Part shown: piece by piece, positions 7,215 to 16,404 of the stretch
How positions within the stretch are numbered: the first letter of the stretch is position 1
Layout of the letters: each line of letters begins with the position of its first letter
Assembly (NCBI GenBank): GCA_022844475.1
Contig: JALHLR010000013.1
Coordinates: 1 to 64,000, forward strand
Length of the DNA stretch: 64,000 nucleotides
Direction: 5' to 3'
Source: Hyphomonadaceae bacterium
Lineage (GTDB): Bacteria; Pseudomonadota; Alphaproteobacteria; Caulobacterales; Hyphomonadaceae
Position numbers and translations under genes: made by a program
Notes under the pieces: generated by a model
Databases searched by the model: none
Told to the model about the DNA's origin: nothing
What the model saw: only the letters and a program-made list of their open reading frames with translations

Positions 7215-9371
7215 ATGCCGCTAAATCGTAAGGGCGCATCGCGCGCGGGCGTGCTGACTCTTGCAGGCGGGTTCGCCTTGCTTAGCGCTGCAGCGCCCTG
7301 TTTCGCGCAAGGGGTCGCCAAGCCCGTCTCCTCCGCGCAGGCGCAGGTCTACGAACCCGCTTTCTTTGCCCGCTTCGCCCCCCAGACTGCCGCCGACATG
7401 GTTGGCAATGTCCCCGGCTTCTCGATCAGCGGAAACGATGGCGACGAGCGAGGGTTCGGGCAGGCCAGCCAGAACGTGCTCATCAATGGCCGGCGGGTCT
7501 CAGGCAAGGCAAACGACGCTGCCACAGCGCTCGGCCGTATTGCAGCGGAAAGCGTCCTGCGTATCGAGATCGTCGACGGCGCCACGCTCAGCATACCCGG
7601 CCTCTCCGGTCAGGTGGCCAACGTCATCGCGAAGGTCGATGCGTTCAGTGGCAACTGGGACTGGAACCCCGAGTTCAAGGAAAGAGCACAGCCATCATGG
7701 TTTCGCGGCTCCGTGTCCGCGAACGGCAAGACGGAGGACGGCTGGGCATGGTCGGCCGAGCTTGGCGGCTTCGAGTTCAACAACCGGAATGACGGTAGGA
7801 GCTTCATCAGCGACGGCGCGGGCAACGTTATCGATGTCCGTCGCGAAGGTTTTACCGGTTCAGGCGACGGGCCAAGGCTCGCCGCCACGCTGACCTATGA
7901 GGCGGCTGAGGGCGCCATCGCCAATTTCAATCTTTCTCTCGGCGCCTTCAACTTCGTCGGCCGCGAGGATTCCTTCCGCGACCCGATTGATGCCGCCCCG
8001 TTTGTCCGCTTCGCAAACTTCGGCGGTGACAACAAAGAGGGCGAATTCGGCGCTGACTACGAATTCGACGTCGGCCCGGGCCGCCTGAAGCTGATAGCTT
8101 TGCAGCGCCATGAGGAGGAAGATGATCTCGTCACCGTCGAATCCTACGACCAGGTCGGCGCCTTCATTGATGACTCAGGCGTGCGCGTGCTGGAGCGCGC
8201 CGAAACCGGAGAAAGCATCGTCCGCGGCGAGTATGGGTTTGCGGCCTTCGGCGGCGACATCCAGCTTGCGGCCGAAGGCGCTTTCAACTTTTTCGATCTC
8301 GGCACCGGCATCGGCGAGCGTCAGCCGGGTGGCGCCTATCTGATGAGCCCGTTGCCGGAAGGCACGGCGCGTGTCGAGGAGCGCCGTGCCGAAACCAATC
8401 TCTCCTACAGCCGCCAGCTCGACAGCGCGTGGAGTATGCAGAGCTCGCTCGGTGTCGAATACTCGGAGCTGATGCAGAGCGGCGCCAACGGTCAGACGCG
8501 CGAATTCGTACGGCCAAAGGGCTTCGCATCGCTCGCATGGAAACCCGACGAAGATTTCGATCTCAACGTGAAGGGCGAACGCAAGGTTGGTCAGCTCGAC
8601 TTCGGCGACTTTCTCTCTTCGGTCGATATCCAGAACAACAACCAGTCTTCCGGCAATGCGGAGCTTGTGCCGGAGCAGGCCTGGATCCTTTCGTCCGAAA
8701 TCAACCGCAAGCTCGGCGCATGGGGCGCGGTGAAGCTGGCGGGGGAATATCAATGGATCGAGGACGTGGTCGATGGCGTGCCGATCAACGCCAGCGGTCA
8801 GCCCGTCCAGAACCCGATCCAGAATCTCGGCCAGATCGCAGGGCAGGGCGTCGGCAATATCGACAAGGCATGGGTCGCCTCGATCACTGGCTCCGGCACG
8901 CTCAACTTCGATCCGATCGGCGCGAAGGGCCTGCAGCTGGAGTTCAGCTATCGCTATCGCGACAGCGAACTGGAGGATCCGCTCACGGGGATTCCCCGCC
9001 AGATCAGCAGCTCGCCGAAAGTCAACGCCGGCGCCAATCTGCGCTGGGACATCCCGGAAACTCCCTGGGTGCTGGCCGCAGGCGTCGACGAAGGACAGAG
9101 CTACGCCAACTACCGGCTCGACCAGGTCTCGCAAGGCTGGACCGCGCCATCGATCAACTTCCTCTGGATCGAGAACAAGGACTTGTTCGGCGTTAGGGTG
9201 CGGCTGCAGGTGGCGAACCTCAACGACTCCTCGGAGAACTTCAGGCGCGAGGTCTACCGGTCAGCAGGGGCCGGGCAGGCGCGGCTTCGCACCAACCCGA
9301 TCGATTTTGTCGAAGAGCGCTACCGCACATCCGGCCCCAACGTACGCCTGAACGTGTCGGGTACCTTCTAG
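7215..9371 (+). CDS. TonB-dependent outer-membrane receptor
   Basis: Outer-membrane active transporter of 718 residues; the substrate cannot be read from the sequence. After a signal peptide (RAGVLTLAGGFALLSAAAPCFA, ending AQG) comes a plug domain: ADMVGNVPGFSI, VLINGRRVSGKANDAATAL and LRIEIVDGATLSIPGLSGQ are the usual plug motifs. Then follow about 550 residues of alternating aromatic beta strands ending in the required C-terminal Phe (LNVSGTF). I prefer the ATG at 7215, preceded by GGGGACTGAG, over an in-frame TTG at 7173. It follows the blaI/M56 pair in the same direction after 160 bases, so co-regulation is possible. No typical TonB box is obvious. Confidence 0.88.
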   Translation: MPLNRKGASRAGVLTLAGGFALLSAAAPCFAQGVAKPVSSAQAQVYEPAFFARFAPQTAADMVGNVPGFSISGNDGDERGFGQASQNVLINGRRVSGKANDAATALGRIAAESVLRIEIVDGATLSIPGLSGQVANVIAKVDAFSGNWDWNPEFKERAQPSWFRGSVSANGKTEDGWAWSAELGGFEFNNRNDGRSFISDGAGNVIDVRREGFTGSGDGPRLAATLTYEAAEGAIANFNLSLGAFNFVGREDSFRDPIDAAPFVRFANFGGDNKEGEFGADYEFDVGPGRLKLIALQRHEEEDDLVTVESYDQVGAFIDDSGVRVLERAETGESIVRGEYGFAAFGGDIQLAAEGAFNFFDLGTGIGERQPGGAYLMSPLPEGTARVEERRAETNLSYSRQLDSAWSMQSSLGVEYSELMQSGANGQTREFVRPKGFASLAWKPDEDFDLNVKGERKVGQLDFGDFLSSVDIQNNNQSSGNAELVPEQAWILSSEINRKLGAWGAVKLAGEYQWIEDVVDGVPINASGQPVQNPIQNLGQIAGQGVGNIDKAWVASITGSGTLNFDPIGAKGLQLEFSYRYRDSELEDPLTGIPRQISSSPKVNAGANLRWDIPETPWVLAAGVDEGQSYANYRLDQVSQGWTAPSINFLWIENKDLFGVRVRLQVANLNDSSENFRREVYRSAGAGQARLRTNPIDFVEERYRTSGPNVRLNVSGTF

Positions 9372-9374
9372 AAG

Positions 9375-10112
9375 CTAGTGTCCTGTCGGGACGTAGTCTG
9401 GACTGAGCGGGCACGCCGTCGTCATCTCTGTGCCCATGCCGAACCATGAAGGATTGCAGGCCTGCACTTGCAGATAGCCGTCCCACATCATCTTGAGCGC
9501 GACATAGAAGATGATGAGCAAACCGACATAAGCGATCCAGCGGTGCTTCTGCAGCAATCGCGCGATGAAGGTCGCGGCAACGCCCATCAGTATGACCGAC
9601 AGGGCGAGGCCGAAGATCAGGATGATGGGCGGGTGGCCCTGCGCTGCGCCGGCAACAGCCAGCACATTGTCCAGAGACATCGAGACGTCTGCGACGATGA
9701 TCTGAATGACGGCGTCACGCAGTGATTTCTTCTTGCCGACCGCATGCCCTGCGATCTTGCCGTCGCCGTCGATGTCGACGCCCGCAATCGCTTCCTCATC
9801 CGTATGGTGGGGCATGCGCAGCTCGCGCCACATCTTCCAGCACACCCACAGCAGCAGGATCCCGCCGACGATCAGCAATCCGATGATGGCCAGCAGTTGT
9901 GTCGCCACCAGCGCGAACAGGATTCGCAAGCCCGTTGCCGCGAGGATCCCGATCATGATCGCCTTGTTGCGTTGCTCCTTCGGCAGGCCGGCTGCGGCAA
10001 GCCCGATGATCACGGCATTGTCGCCCGCGAGGACAAGGTCGATCCAGATGATCGTGAAGAAGGCCCCCAACGTCTCTGGCGAAAACAGGTCGGGCGGAAA
10101 CAGATCGGGCAA
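9375..10112 (-). CDS. TerC family integral membrane protein
   Basis: Polytopic inner-membrane protein of 245 residues, in the YkoY/YjbE/TerC group linked to metal (notably manganese) export and tellurite resistance. The two hallmark acidic helices are present: IDLVLAGDNAVIIGLAA (about 24-40) and VADVSMSLDNVLAVAGAA (about 139-156), whose Asp/Asn residues line the metal path. Six or seven hydrophobic spans are visible. A charged loop (about 97-128) carries DIDGDGK, EF-hand-like in look but probably chance. It converges on the TonB receptor with three bases between the stops. Confidence 0.88.
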   Translation of the reverse strand: MPDLFPPDLFSPETLGAFFTIIWIDLVLAGDNAVIIGLAAAGLPKEQRNKAIMIGILAATGLRILFALVATQLLAIIGLLIVGGILLLWVCWKMWRELRMPHHTDEEAIAGVDIDGDGKIAGHAVGKKKSLRDAVIQIIVADVSMSLDNVLAVAGAAQGHPPIILIFGLALSVILMGVAATFIARLLQKHRWIAYVGLLIIFYVALKMMWDGYLQVQACNPSWFGMGTEMTTACPLSPDYVPTGH

Positions 10113-10251
10113 AGGCTTCTCTCCTGGCGCCTCGTCCCGGCGCGCAAGGCGCCCACCTTTGCGATATGCCGTCGCTTTTCAAGGGGCAGAGACGTTGCGC
10201 GGGCGCCTTGATCGGGAAAACCCCGAGTTTGCGCCTCTCCAGAAATCAGAA

Positions 10252-10279
10252 GGGCTCCCCTGATTGCTCAGGAGAGCCC
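10252..10279 (-). terminator. Hairpin terminator after the secreted gene at 10301
   Basis: GGGCTC-C-CCTGA (10252-10263) pairs with TCAGG-A-GAGCCC (10268-10279) around a TTGC loop, with a single C-A mismatch. On the minus strand it lies 21 bases past the stop of the gene at 10301-11401 and is followed by TTCTGATTTC. Confidence 0.6.
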
Positions 10280-10300
10280 GTTCCGGACGTGTCTGAACGT

Positions 10301-11401
10301 TTAGTTCTTCGCTTTGCCAGGCTTTGTCGCCGAAACCTTCTTCGCCGCGTCGGCCGCTTCCTGAGCTTCGATCACGCGTGCTCCGGCGAGAATGCCCGGC
10401 AGGGCATGGTTGCCTTCGTGGCAGGCATATTCGAACAGCGGGTTGCCGAGCGGGTTCATTTCGTACTCACCGCCCCAAGCCTTGTCCCACATCGTCGGGT
10501 CTTCGATCGTGAAGGCGTAGTGGAGCCTGTCCTCGGCCACGCGCGTGAAACGCTCTGTGACCTTGAGGTTCTCCCACGAGCCTGCAAATTGCTGCGAGCG
10601 CGGGATATGAGTGGTTTCCACCACGAGCGTGTCGCCATCCCACCGGCCGATCGAATCGCCGAAATAGGGACGTACGTTGTCGGTGCGGTGCTTGGAGTTC
10701 AGCCGAACGATGCGTGCATCATGGTTCATCTCCACTGTGATCACCACGTGATCCGGTGACTGCACAAACTGGTAGTTGTTGTTGTAGAACCCGTTCGCCA
10801 GCATGGGCGGGCCGCCATTGCGACCGAACGAGACGATGCAGCGCTCGCCCGCGGACCTGCGCTCATAGGAATCGAACGAATTCGATCCGGCCGGGTTCTG
10901 TGGCGCAGGCGATGTGGCGACACCAGCCTTGCGCGGCGGGAACTGGCCGTTTTCGGTCGTGAGGATCGATGTGCGACCCACTCCGCCAACGCGCATCACA
11001 TGGTTGCCGGGATCGAGCCACCCGCGATTGTATCCGCCAACTTCGCCGCCGGCGGCTGCGAATTCCGGACGTGTGGCAGTCGACGGCGCCTCGTAGGTGG
11101 CCGGCGCGTTCGGATCGGTGGGGGCATCACCCTCAGCAATTTCAATCTCGACCAGTGCTTCGAGCTTGGCGACCTCTTCCTCGGTATACGTCAGACCCGT
11201 CGTGCCAGCCCGGCGCGTGAGGGGCGTCAGCGATGCGTTCGACCAGACGCCCTGAAGGTCCGGCTGGCCGAAGGCAGTGCGCGGGGCCTTATAGCCATCC
11301 TTGACCACCGGCGTTCCGGCCGGGACAGGCGTGGTCTGGGCGTAGGCAAGCCCTGATGTGGCCAATGCCGTACCAAGGGCGAGGACAAGGGCAAATTTCA
11401 C
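10301..11401 (-). CDS. Secreted protein of unknown family (GDTLVVET family, copy 1)
   Basis: A 366-residue exported protein with a clean signal peptide (MKFALVLALGTALATSGLAYA). I do not recognise a named domain. It is the longest of four related proteins in this window (others at 41163, 48024 and 59373). Shared landmarks in order are FGQPDLQGVW after the signal peptide, GERC in the middle, YNNNYQFVQSPDHVVI, GRWDGDTLVVETTH, ERFTRV, FTIEDP and, near the end, YACHEGNHALPGIL. The lone Cys, His and Glu of the last motif and the central Cys could bind a metal or form a disulfide; this is inference. The C-terminal tail is Lys/Ala-rich. GGGAG lies nine bases before the ATG. A hairpin terminator follows. 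Confidence 0.85.
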   Translation of the reverse strand: MKFALVLALGTALATSGLAYAQTTPVPAGTPVVKDGYKAPRTAFGQPDLQGVWSNASLTPLTRRAGTTGLTYTEEEVAKLEALVEIEIAEGDAPTDPNAPATYEAPSTATRPEFAAAGGEVGGYNRGWLDPGNHVMRVGGVGRTSILTTENGQFPPRKAGVATSPAPQNPAGSNSFDSYERRSAGERCIVSFGRNGGPPMLANGFYNNNYQFVQSPDHVVITVEMNHDARIVRLNSKHRTDNVRPYFGDSIGRWDGDTLVVETTHIPRSQQFAGSWENLKVTERFTRVAEDRLHYAFTIEDPTMWDKAWGGEYEMNPLGNPLFEYACHEGNHALPGILAGARVIEAQEAADAAKKVSATKPGKAKN

Positions 11402-11490
11402 GGGCGTCTCCCTATCTGACCGCTCTTCCGCGGCGTTAAGGGTCTTCTAGGACTGATACTGGCGACACCGCAATGAGACAGAACCTCCCG

Positions 11491-11519
11491 AGCGGTCACA
11501 GGTCAGCGACCGCTTGACT
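11491..11519 (+). promoter_or_regulatory. Inverted repeat and -35-like element upstream of rpsD
   Basis: AGCGGTC (11491-11497) and GACCGCT (11508-11514) are a perfect 7-bp inverted repeat that abuts TTGACT (11514-11519), a good -35 hexamer. The expected -10 position holds only TCTTTC, so the promoter assignment is tentative. It lies 136 bases before the rpsD ATG, leaving room for a long leader. Confidence 0.3.
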
Positions 11520-11654
11520 TTGGACCCGCAATCCTGTCTTTCCGCGGCTTGCCGACCCCTGCAAGGGCCGGACATTACGGATTGGTGCGCCGCCGCCGTT
11601 GCAATCGTGGGAGCCACAGTGGCCCCGCCGGAGCGCGCCGAAATTGAGGTTACC

Positions 11655-12272
11655 ATGTCTCGGCGCCAGAACGCCAAGTACAAGCTCGACCGCCGCGTTG
11701 GTGAAAACGTCTGGGGTCGTCCCAAGTCTCCGATCAACAAGCGCCAGTCCCGCCCCGGTCAGCACGGCGCCCGTCGGTCGAACAAGCCGTCGGACTTCGG
11801 TATCCAGCTGATGGCCAAGCAGAAGCTCAAGGGCTTCTACGGCGACATCACCGAAAAACAGTTCCGCAAGACCTACGAAGAAGCCGCCCGCCGGACCGGC
11901 AACACCGCCGAACTGCTCGTCGGCCTGCTCGAGTCGCGTCTCGACACGGTAGTCTACCGCTCCAAGTTCGTTCCCACGATCTTCGCAGCGCGTCAGTTCG
12001 TGAACCACGGCCATGTCACGCTGAACGGCAAGAAGGCGAACATCGCCTCGATGCTCGTGAAGCCGGGCGACGTCATTCAGGTCCGTGAGCGTTCGCGCAA
12101 CATGGCGCTTGTGATCGAAGCCATGAGCTCGGGCGAGCGCGAAGTTCCGGAGTATGTGGAAGTCGACCAGAAGGCTGGTACGGCCAAGTTCATCCGCATG
12201 CCGGCCCTGTCCGACATTCCCTATGCGGCCCGCATGGAGCCGAACCTGGTGGTCGAATTCTACTCGTCGTAA
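11655..12272 (+). CDS. rpsD: 30S ribosomal protein S4
   Basis: Primary 16S rRNA-binding protein that starts assembly of the small-subunit body. The 205-residue length is standard. The N-terminus [20 protein letters not shown] and the S4 RNA-binding domain (about 95-155; [17 protein letters not shown]...[15 protein letters not shown]) are canonical. I chose the ATG at 11655 because the frame upstream is not S4-like and GAGGT sits five bases before it. In alphaproteobacteria rpsD commonly stands alone, away from the alpha operon, as here. A hairpin with a short T-run follows the stop. Confidence 0.97.
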   Translation: MSRRQNAKYKLDRRVGENVWGRPKSPINKRQSRPGQHGARRSNKPSDFGIQLMAKQKLKGFYGDITEKQFRKTYEEAARRTGNTAELLVGLLESRLDTVVYRSKFVPTIFAARQFVNHGHVTLNGKKANIASMLVKPGDVIQVRERSRNMALVIEAMSSGEREVPEYVEVDQKAGTAKFIRMPALSDIPYAARMEPNLVVEFYSS

Positions 12273-12310
12273 GGCGACCTACCTTTCAACGCACTCGAGA
12301 AGGGGCGGCC

Positions 12311-12329
12311 GGGCGACTGGTCGCCCTTT
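12311..12329 (+). terminator. rpsD terminator
   Basis: GGGCGA (12311-12316), loop CTGG, TCGCCC (12321-12326) then TTTCGCTTT. A short stem with a T-rich tail 39 bases after the rpsD stop; the stem can extend by one pair if the loop is smaller. Confidence 0.5.
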
Positions 12330-12445
12330 CGCTTTGGTCCAATCGCCGGCTTCTCACTTGGCCACCGTAAACGTCGAATTCGCCGCTAGGTTGAATTGGC
12401 CGCGCGCGCATTGCTGACAAGGGCTTCCGGCGTGATAGTCCGCGG

Positions 12446-13282
12446 ATGACAAAGCACCCCGAGACCGAAGCCATTCGCGCCGCGACTCTGGTCGATCCGA
12501 AGGCGCGCAAATCCTTTTCGCTCAAGGATCGGAGCACGCGAGGCGACGAACTTTTCGAGTCCAAGAAGGATGCGAAAGCTTCACTCGACGAAGACGCACT
12601 CGCCATCAACGTGCTGCAGGATGCACTGTTCGCCTGCAAGGGCGGGGCGCTTCTGGTGGTGATGCAGGGCATCGACACGGCGGGCAAGGACGGTGCAACC
12701 AAGGAGGCCTTCCGCTACACCAGTCCACTCGGCGTCAACGTCTTCGGTTTTGTCAAGCCGACCGAGGAGGAACTCGCCCACGACTATCTCTGGCGTCTGC
12801 ACCTGCGCACGCCCAAGCGCGGCTACATCCACGTCTTCAATCGTTCGCACTACGAGGATGTTCTCGTGGTGAAGGTGCGAAATCTCGCGCCGCCCAAGAT
12901 GGTCGAGCAACGCTACGAGCAGATCAACGCCTTCGAGAAGCTGCTGGCCGAGAACGGTACGCGCGTGCTGAAGCTGATGCTCAACATCTCGAAGGAGGAG
13001 CAGGGTACGCGCCTGCGGGAACGACTTGAGGTTCCGGAAAAGCGCTGGAAGTTCAACCCGGGAGACCTGGAAGACCGGAAACTCTGGGATGATTATCAGG
13101 TCGCCTACGAAACCGCGATCCAGCGCTGCTCGACCACTCATGCCCCCTGGTACATCGTTCCAGCCGACAGCCGCTCCCGTCGCGACGCGATAGTTGCGCG
13201 ATTGATACGGTCTGAGCTGGAGGCGATGAACCCGCGTTATCCCGATCCCGGATACCGGCCGGACCAGTTCGAAATCATCTAG
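12446..13282 (+). CDS. Polyphosphate kinase 2 family protein
   Basis: Phosphotransferase that moves phosphate between inorganic polyphosphate and nucleotides in the cytosol. The 278-residue single-domain length is typical of PPK2. The Walker A-like GIDTAGKDG (residues 75-83) is intact. FNRSHYEDVLVVKVRNL (about 131-148) is the Walker B/lid region, and the usual arginines follow (VPEKRWKFNPGDLEDR). Class, and so preference for AMP, ADP or GDP, cannot be fixed by eye. It is monocistronic, 170 bases after rpsD in the same direction. Confidence 0.92.
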   Translation: MTKHPETEAIRAATLVDPKARKSFSLKDRSTRGDELFESKKDAKASLDEDALAINVLQDALFACKGGALLVVMQGIDTAGKDGATKEAFRYTSPLGVNVFGFVKPTEEELAHDYLWRLHLRTPKRGYIHVFNRSHYEDVLVVKVRNLAPPKMVEQRYEQINAFEKLLAENGTRVLKLMLNISKEEQGTRLRERLEVPEKRWKFNPGDLEDRKLWDDYQVAYETAIQRCSTTHAPWYIVPADSRSRRDAIVARLIRSELEAMNPRYPDPGYRPDQFEII

Positions 13283-13306
13283 AAGGCGGTCGCTGCGGGG
13301 CTGCAC

Positions 13307-13443
13307 CCCCAATTTGGGGAATGGGCGCCAGTCACTGGGCGCCGTAACTCCCAGTCGCTGGGATGGTGTTGGGACGGGCCTTGCCATCCGGGGTAGTCGG
13401 GGGCGCCGGTTGCCCGGCGCCCCTTTCCATCCCTGGCCCAGGG
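13307..13443. repeat. Cluster of five GC-rich hairpins
   Basis: Five stems occupy 137 bases. CCCCAA-T-TTGGGG lies at 13307-13319. GGCGCCAGT/ACTGGGCGCC lies at 13324-13343, with one bulged G. TCCCAG-TCG-CTGGGA lies at 13349-13363. GGGGCGCCGG-TTGC-CCGGCGCCCC lies at 13400-13423, a perfect 10-bp stem followed by TTTCC. CCCTGG-C-CCAGGG lies at 13431-13443. The second and third share CCAGTC(A/G)CTGGG. GGGACGGGCC occurs twice (13371-13380 and 13448-13457), suggesting duplicated modules. It could be a repeat cluster, a structured RNA or tandem transcription terminators for PPK2. Confidence 0.7.
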
Positions 13444-13635
13444 TTGGGGGACGGGCCAAGGAGCCGTCTTTCATCAACGCTTGGCCGACCGGTCAAGCAT
13501 TCCTTTCCTTGCGCGGAAAGTCTTCACCACTTCATCGTTGTGAATTTCGGGGCGTAGTGGCGGTTGCGCCGAAGTGACGCGCCTTTCGCGGTGCTTAGCG
13601 GGCTCCGCAGCAACGTGCCGGGGCCGAAGCGCGCC

Positions 13636-13672
13636 CCCGGAAATCGTCCGTAAACAGACGAAAATTTCCGGG
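13636..13672 (+). promoter_or_regulatory. Long hairpin in the leader of the lipoprotein gene
   Basis: CCCGGAAAT-CGTC (13636-13648), loop CGTAAACA, GACG-AAA-ATTTCCGGG (13657-13672): a 9-bp and a 4-bp stem joined by a three-base bulge. It lies 78 bases before the ATG at 13751. It has no T-run after it and could be an operator, an attenuator or the end of the upstream repeat region. Confidence 0.45.
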
Positions 13673-13750
13673 TTCCGGCAACGCACTGTTCATCCCGGGT
13701 TCATATCGAATATCGATAATGATCGCAGGACAGATCAAGAGGGACAGGAC

Positions 13751-14128
13751 ATGCGCAGACTCGCTTACATCGCAGCATCGGGCGTCGCCGCCGCGATGCT
13801 CACCGGCTGCGTCATCGTCGACGCGGACGTCCGTGAATCCGACTGGGGCGCCCACGGCGATTTTGGCTATCTTTTTGGCGCCGAGGTCAGCGGCCGCGAT
13901 CCGGAAATAACCATCATCGCGCGCTCAAATGGTTGCACCGAAAAGAGTGACTTCGACTTCGTCGTTCGCAACCGCGGCGACGATGAATTCGACGTCGGCT
14001 TCCGGCGCGAGCGTCAGGACAATTGCAAGGCGCTCGTCCCGGAAGGCCGGCGGATGACCTGGACCTTCGCCGAGCTCGGCATTCCGCGCCAGGCGCGCGT
14101 GATGATCCTCAATCCCGTGGGGCGATAG
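13751..14128 (+). CDS. Small lipoprotein, unknown function
   Basis: A 125-residue predicted lipoprotein: signal MRRLAYIAASGVAAAMLTGC with lipobox LTGC at residues 17-20. The mature part is short, acidic and contains two further cysteines (GCTEKSDFDF and RQDNCKALV) that could form a disulfide. DFVVRNRGDDEFDVGFRRE suggests a small beta sandwich, but I recognise no family. The ATG at 13751 is chosen because it starts the signal peptide; GAGGG lies upstream. It converges on the DUF2807-like lipoprotein gene, with a strong hairpin between. Confidence 0.75.
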   Translation: MRRLAYIAASGVAAAMLTGCVIVDADVRESDWGAHGDFGYLFGAEVSGRDPEITIIARSNGCTEKSDFDFVVRNRGDDEFDVGFRRERQDNCKALVPEGRRMTWTFAELGIPRQARVMILNPVGR

Positions 14129-14229
14129 CTCCGAAGGGCACAGCCTCGTCCCGCCAGCGTAGCGGGGCCCAGGGCCACCCAGCCGGCCGATCGCCCGATC
14201 TACACAACAAGAGGCGAATGCCACCCTGG

Positions 14230-14259
14230 ATCCCGCTCCGGTCCCCATCGGAGCGGGAT
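14230..14259. terminator. Shared hairpin between convergent lipoprotein genes
   Basis: ATCCCGCTCCG (14230-14240), eight-base loop, CGGAGCGGGAT (14249-14259): a perfect 11-bp stem between two converging genes. No T-run flanks it, so it may act as a Rho-assisted block or 3' end protector for both transcripts. Confidence 0.55.
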
Positions 14260-14278
14260 GAGTCTATGGAGGCCAGGC

Positions 14279-14932
14279 TCAGAGCGCCCGCACCGAGCCG
14301 CCGCTCGACGTGTCTTCGCGCACCTGCTTGGGCTGGCCGTGGAATGTCACATTCGCGCCGGAAGACGCTTCGCCGTCGGCACGCTGCGATGCGAACGCAT
14401 CCGCACTCGCGCCAGAGGACGCATCTACCTTCGCCGTGGCGCAGCGCATGCCCTCGCCATCGAAGCTTGCGCCCGATGAGATTTTCAGGTCGAGCGCATT
14501 GCACGCTCCGCCAAGCTCCATGCTCGCGCCGGAAGTCACCTCGATGCTCAGATCCTTCAGCGAAAGGTTCGTCCCCTCCATGCGTGAACCTGACGACGCT
14601 TCGAGTGCGGAATAAGCCGGCGCAGAGACTGTCACGCGATACTGCGCACCGCTCCAGTTCATCAGCGAGGACTTGCGGCTGATGCGCAGCGTGTCGCCCT
14701 TCACCTCCACGACAAGGTTGTCGAAATCTTCGCCCTTCGTGGTTTCGGCCTTCACATCGAAGGCGCCTTGCAACACCACCGCTTCGACGCCCGCCGACAC
14801 ATCGACCTTGTCGAAGTTTGTATAGGTATGGCGCTGGGATTCCACATAGGTCTGGCCTGTCGCCGAACCGACGACGCAGCCGGCGAGCGGAAAGGCAAGG
14901 ATGGCGGGGAGAACGATCAGAGTGCGGTGCAT
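14279..14932 (-). CDS. Head GIN domain (DUF2807-like) lipoprotein
   Basis: A 217-residue predicted lipoprotein; lipobox LAGC follows a short signal (MHRTLIVLPAILAFPLAGC). The mature protein is built from repeated short strands with SSG/SGA turns: EASSGSRMEG, EVTSGASMELGG, KISSGASFDGEG, DASSGASADAF and EASSGANV. This is the look of the DUF2807 (head GIN) right-handed beta-helix family, whose function is not established. The start FDKVDVSAGVEAVVLQG is also typical. I chose the ATG at 14932 because the longer frame adds an unrelated 30 residues. Envelope location is inferred. Confidence 0.85.
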   Translation of the reverse strand: MHRTLIVLPAILAFPLAGCVVGSATGQTYVESQRHTYTNFDKVDVSAGVEAVVLQGAFDVKAETTKGEDFDNLVVEVKGDTLRISRKSSLMNWSGAQYRVTVSAPAYSALEASSGSRMEGTNLSLKDLSIEVTSGASMELGGACNALDLKISSGASFDGEGMRCATAKVDASSGASADAFASQRADGEASSGANVTFHGQPKQVREDTSSGGSVRAL

Positions 14933-15066
14933 GAGTCTGCCCTTGTTATCTGTTTTGTTTTTTGCGTAGCCGCACAGCGCCGGGCGTTTGCGCCTCTGAC
15001 CCAGACGGTCACAAGCAACCAATAGCTTAGTTATTATCGTAAAACAATAACCCGTGAGGCCGCCGA

Positions 15067-16404
15067 CTAGGACACGACCTCAGCCCACAGGTCCACCTGC
15101 TCGCCGGCATGGACCTTCGCCTTGACGACGTCGCCCTGCTTGAGACCCGCTGCATCCGCCATGAACACCGACCCGTCGATCTCCGGCGCATCCGCCTTCG
15201 AACGACCGACAGCGCCATCTTCGTCGATCTCGTCGATGATCACATCGATCGTCTGGCCGACCATCGCCTGCGCGCGTGTATCTGCGATCTCGCTCTGCGC
15301 CTGCATGAAGCGATGCCAGCGTTCTTCCTTGACCTCTTCCGGAACATGGTCGGGCAGGGCGGCCGAGACCGCGCCGGTGACATTCTCGTACTTGAAGCAG
15401 CCCGCGCGCTCGATCCGCGTTTCCTTCATCCAGCCCAGCAGATGTTCGAAATCCTCGTCGGTCTCGCCCGGGAAGCCGACGATGAAGGACGAGCGCAGCA
15501 CGAGATCCGGAACTTCGCTCCGCCACTTCGCGATCCGCTCAGCCGTGCGGTCGATGTTCGCCGGCCGCCGCATCTGCTTCAGCACGGCAGGGCTCGAATG
15601 CTGGAAAGGAATGTCGAGATACGGCAGGATCCGACCGTCGGCCATCATCGGCATGACGTCGTCCACATGCGGATACGGATAGACATAGTGCAGGCGCACC
15701 CACACGCCGCTCTCGCGCTGCAACTCGCCTAGCCCCTCGCAAAGGTCCTTGAACCGCGTCTGCCTTTCCTTGTCGCGCCATTTGTGGGACGCGTACTTGA
15801 CGTCCAGCCCGTAGGCCGACGTGTCCTGACTGATGACGAGGATTTCCTTAACCCCCGCCTTCGTCAGCTGCTCCGCCTCGCGCAGCACCGCATCGATCCG
15901 GCGGGAGGCGAGATCGCCCCGGAGGCTCGGGATGATGCAGAACGAGCAGCGATTGTTGCAGCCTTCGGAAATCTTCAGGTAGGCATAATGCCGGGGCGTC
16001 AGGCGCACGCCGCTTTCCGGAACCAGCGACACGAACGGATGGTCCGGCGCCGGCAGGTGTGCGTGTACGGCCGTCATCACCTGTTCATACTGATGCGGCC
16101 CCGTAACGGCCAGCACGCCCGGGTGGCGCTCGGTGATCACATCGGCTTCTGCCCCGAGGCAGCCGGTCACGATAACCTTGCCGTTCTCGTTGATCGCCTC
16201 GCCGATGGCATCGAGGCTCTCGGCCCTGGCCGAGTCCAGGAATCCGCAGGTGTTTACCAGCACAAGGTCCGCGCCCTTGTAGTCGGCCGCGATCTGATAG
16301 CCCTCGGCCCGGAGGCGCGTGATGATCCGTTCGCTGTCGACCAGCGCTTTGGGGCAGCCGAGCGAAACAATGCCGACCTTGGGTTGGGTGAGGGTAGTGG
16401 CCAT
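15067..16404 (-). CDS. rimO: Ribosomal protein S12 methylthiotransferase RimO
   Basis: Radical SAM enzyme that adds a methylthio group to the conserved aspartate of ribosomal protein S12. It has 445 residues. The N-terminal domain holds the auxiliary cluster cysteines Cys17 (SLGCPKA), Cys53 (NTCGF) and Cys82 (TGCLGA). The radical SAM motif [10 protein letters not shown] has Cys149, Cys153 and Cys156. A TRAM-like C-terminal region ([16 protein letters not shown]...VKAKV) follows. All catalytic cysteines are present. RimO rather than MiaB is supported by [18 protein letters not shown] and overall length. Confidence 0.96.
   Translation of the reverse strand: MATTLTQPKVGIVSLGCPKALVDSERIITRLRAEGYQIAADYKGADLVLVNTCGFLDSARAESLDAIGEAINENGKVIVTGCLGAEADVITERHPGVLAVTGPHQYEQVMTAVHAHLPAPDHPFVSLVPESGVRLTPRHYAYLKISEGCNNRCSFCIIPSLRGDLASRRIDAVLREAEQLTKAGVKEILVISQDTSAYGLDVKYASHKWRDKERQTRFKDLCEGLGELQRESGVWVRLHYVYPYPHVDDVMPMMADGRILPYLDIPFQHSSPAVLKQMRRPANIDRTAERIAKWRSEVPDLVLRSSFIVGFPGETDEDFEHLLGWMKETRIERAGCFKYENVTGAVSAALPDHVPEEVKEERWHRFMQAQSEIADTRAQAMVGQTIDVIIDEIDEDGAVGRSKADAPEIDGSVFMADAAGLKQGDVVKAKVHAGEQVDLWAEVVS

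Larger units (their letters stand above)
13283..13750. other. Gene-free stretch rich in hairpins
   Basis: Between PPK2 and the lipoprotein at 13751 I see no credible coding frame. The first half (13307-13443) is packed with perfect or near-perfect hairpins and the second half holds a long leader hairpin (13636-13672); both are listed separately. The middle, 13450-13630, shows nothing definite. Confidence 0.6.

Noticed and set aside
9740-9790. EF-hand-like DIDGDGK in the TerC loop.
   Set aside because: A single short loop without the flanking helices or the full twelve-residue pattern; probably chance.
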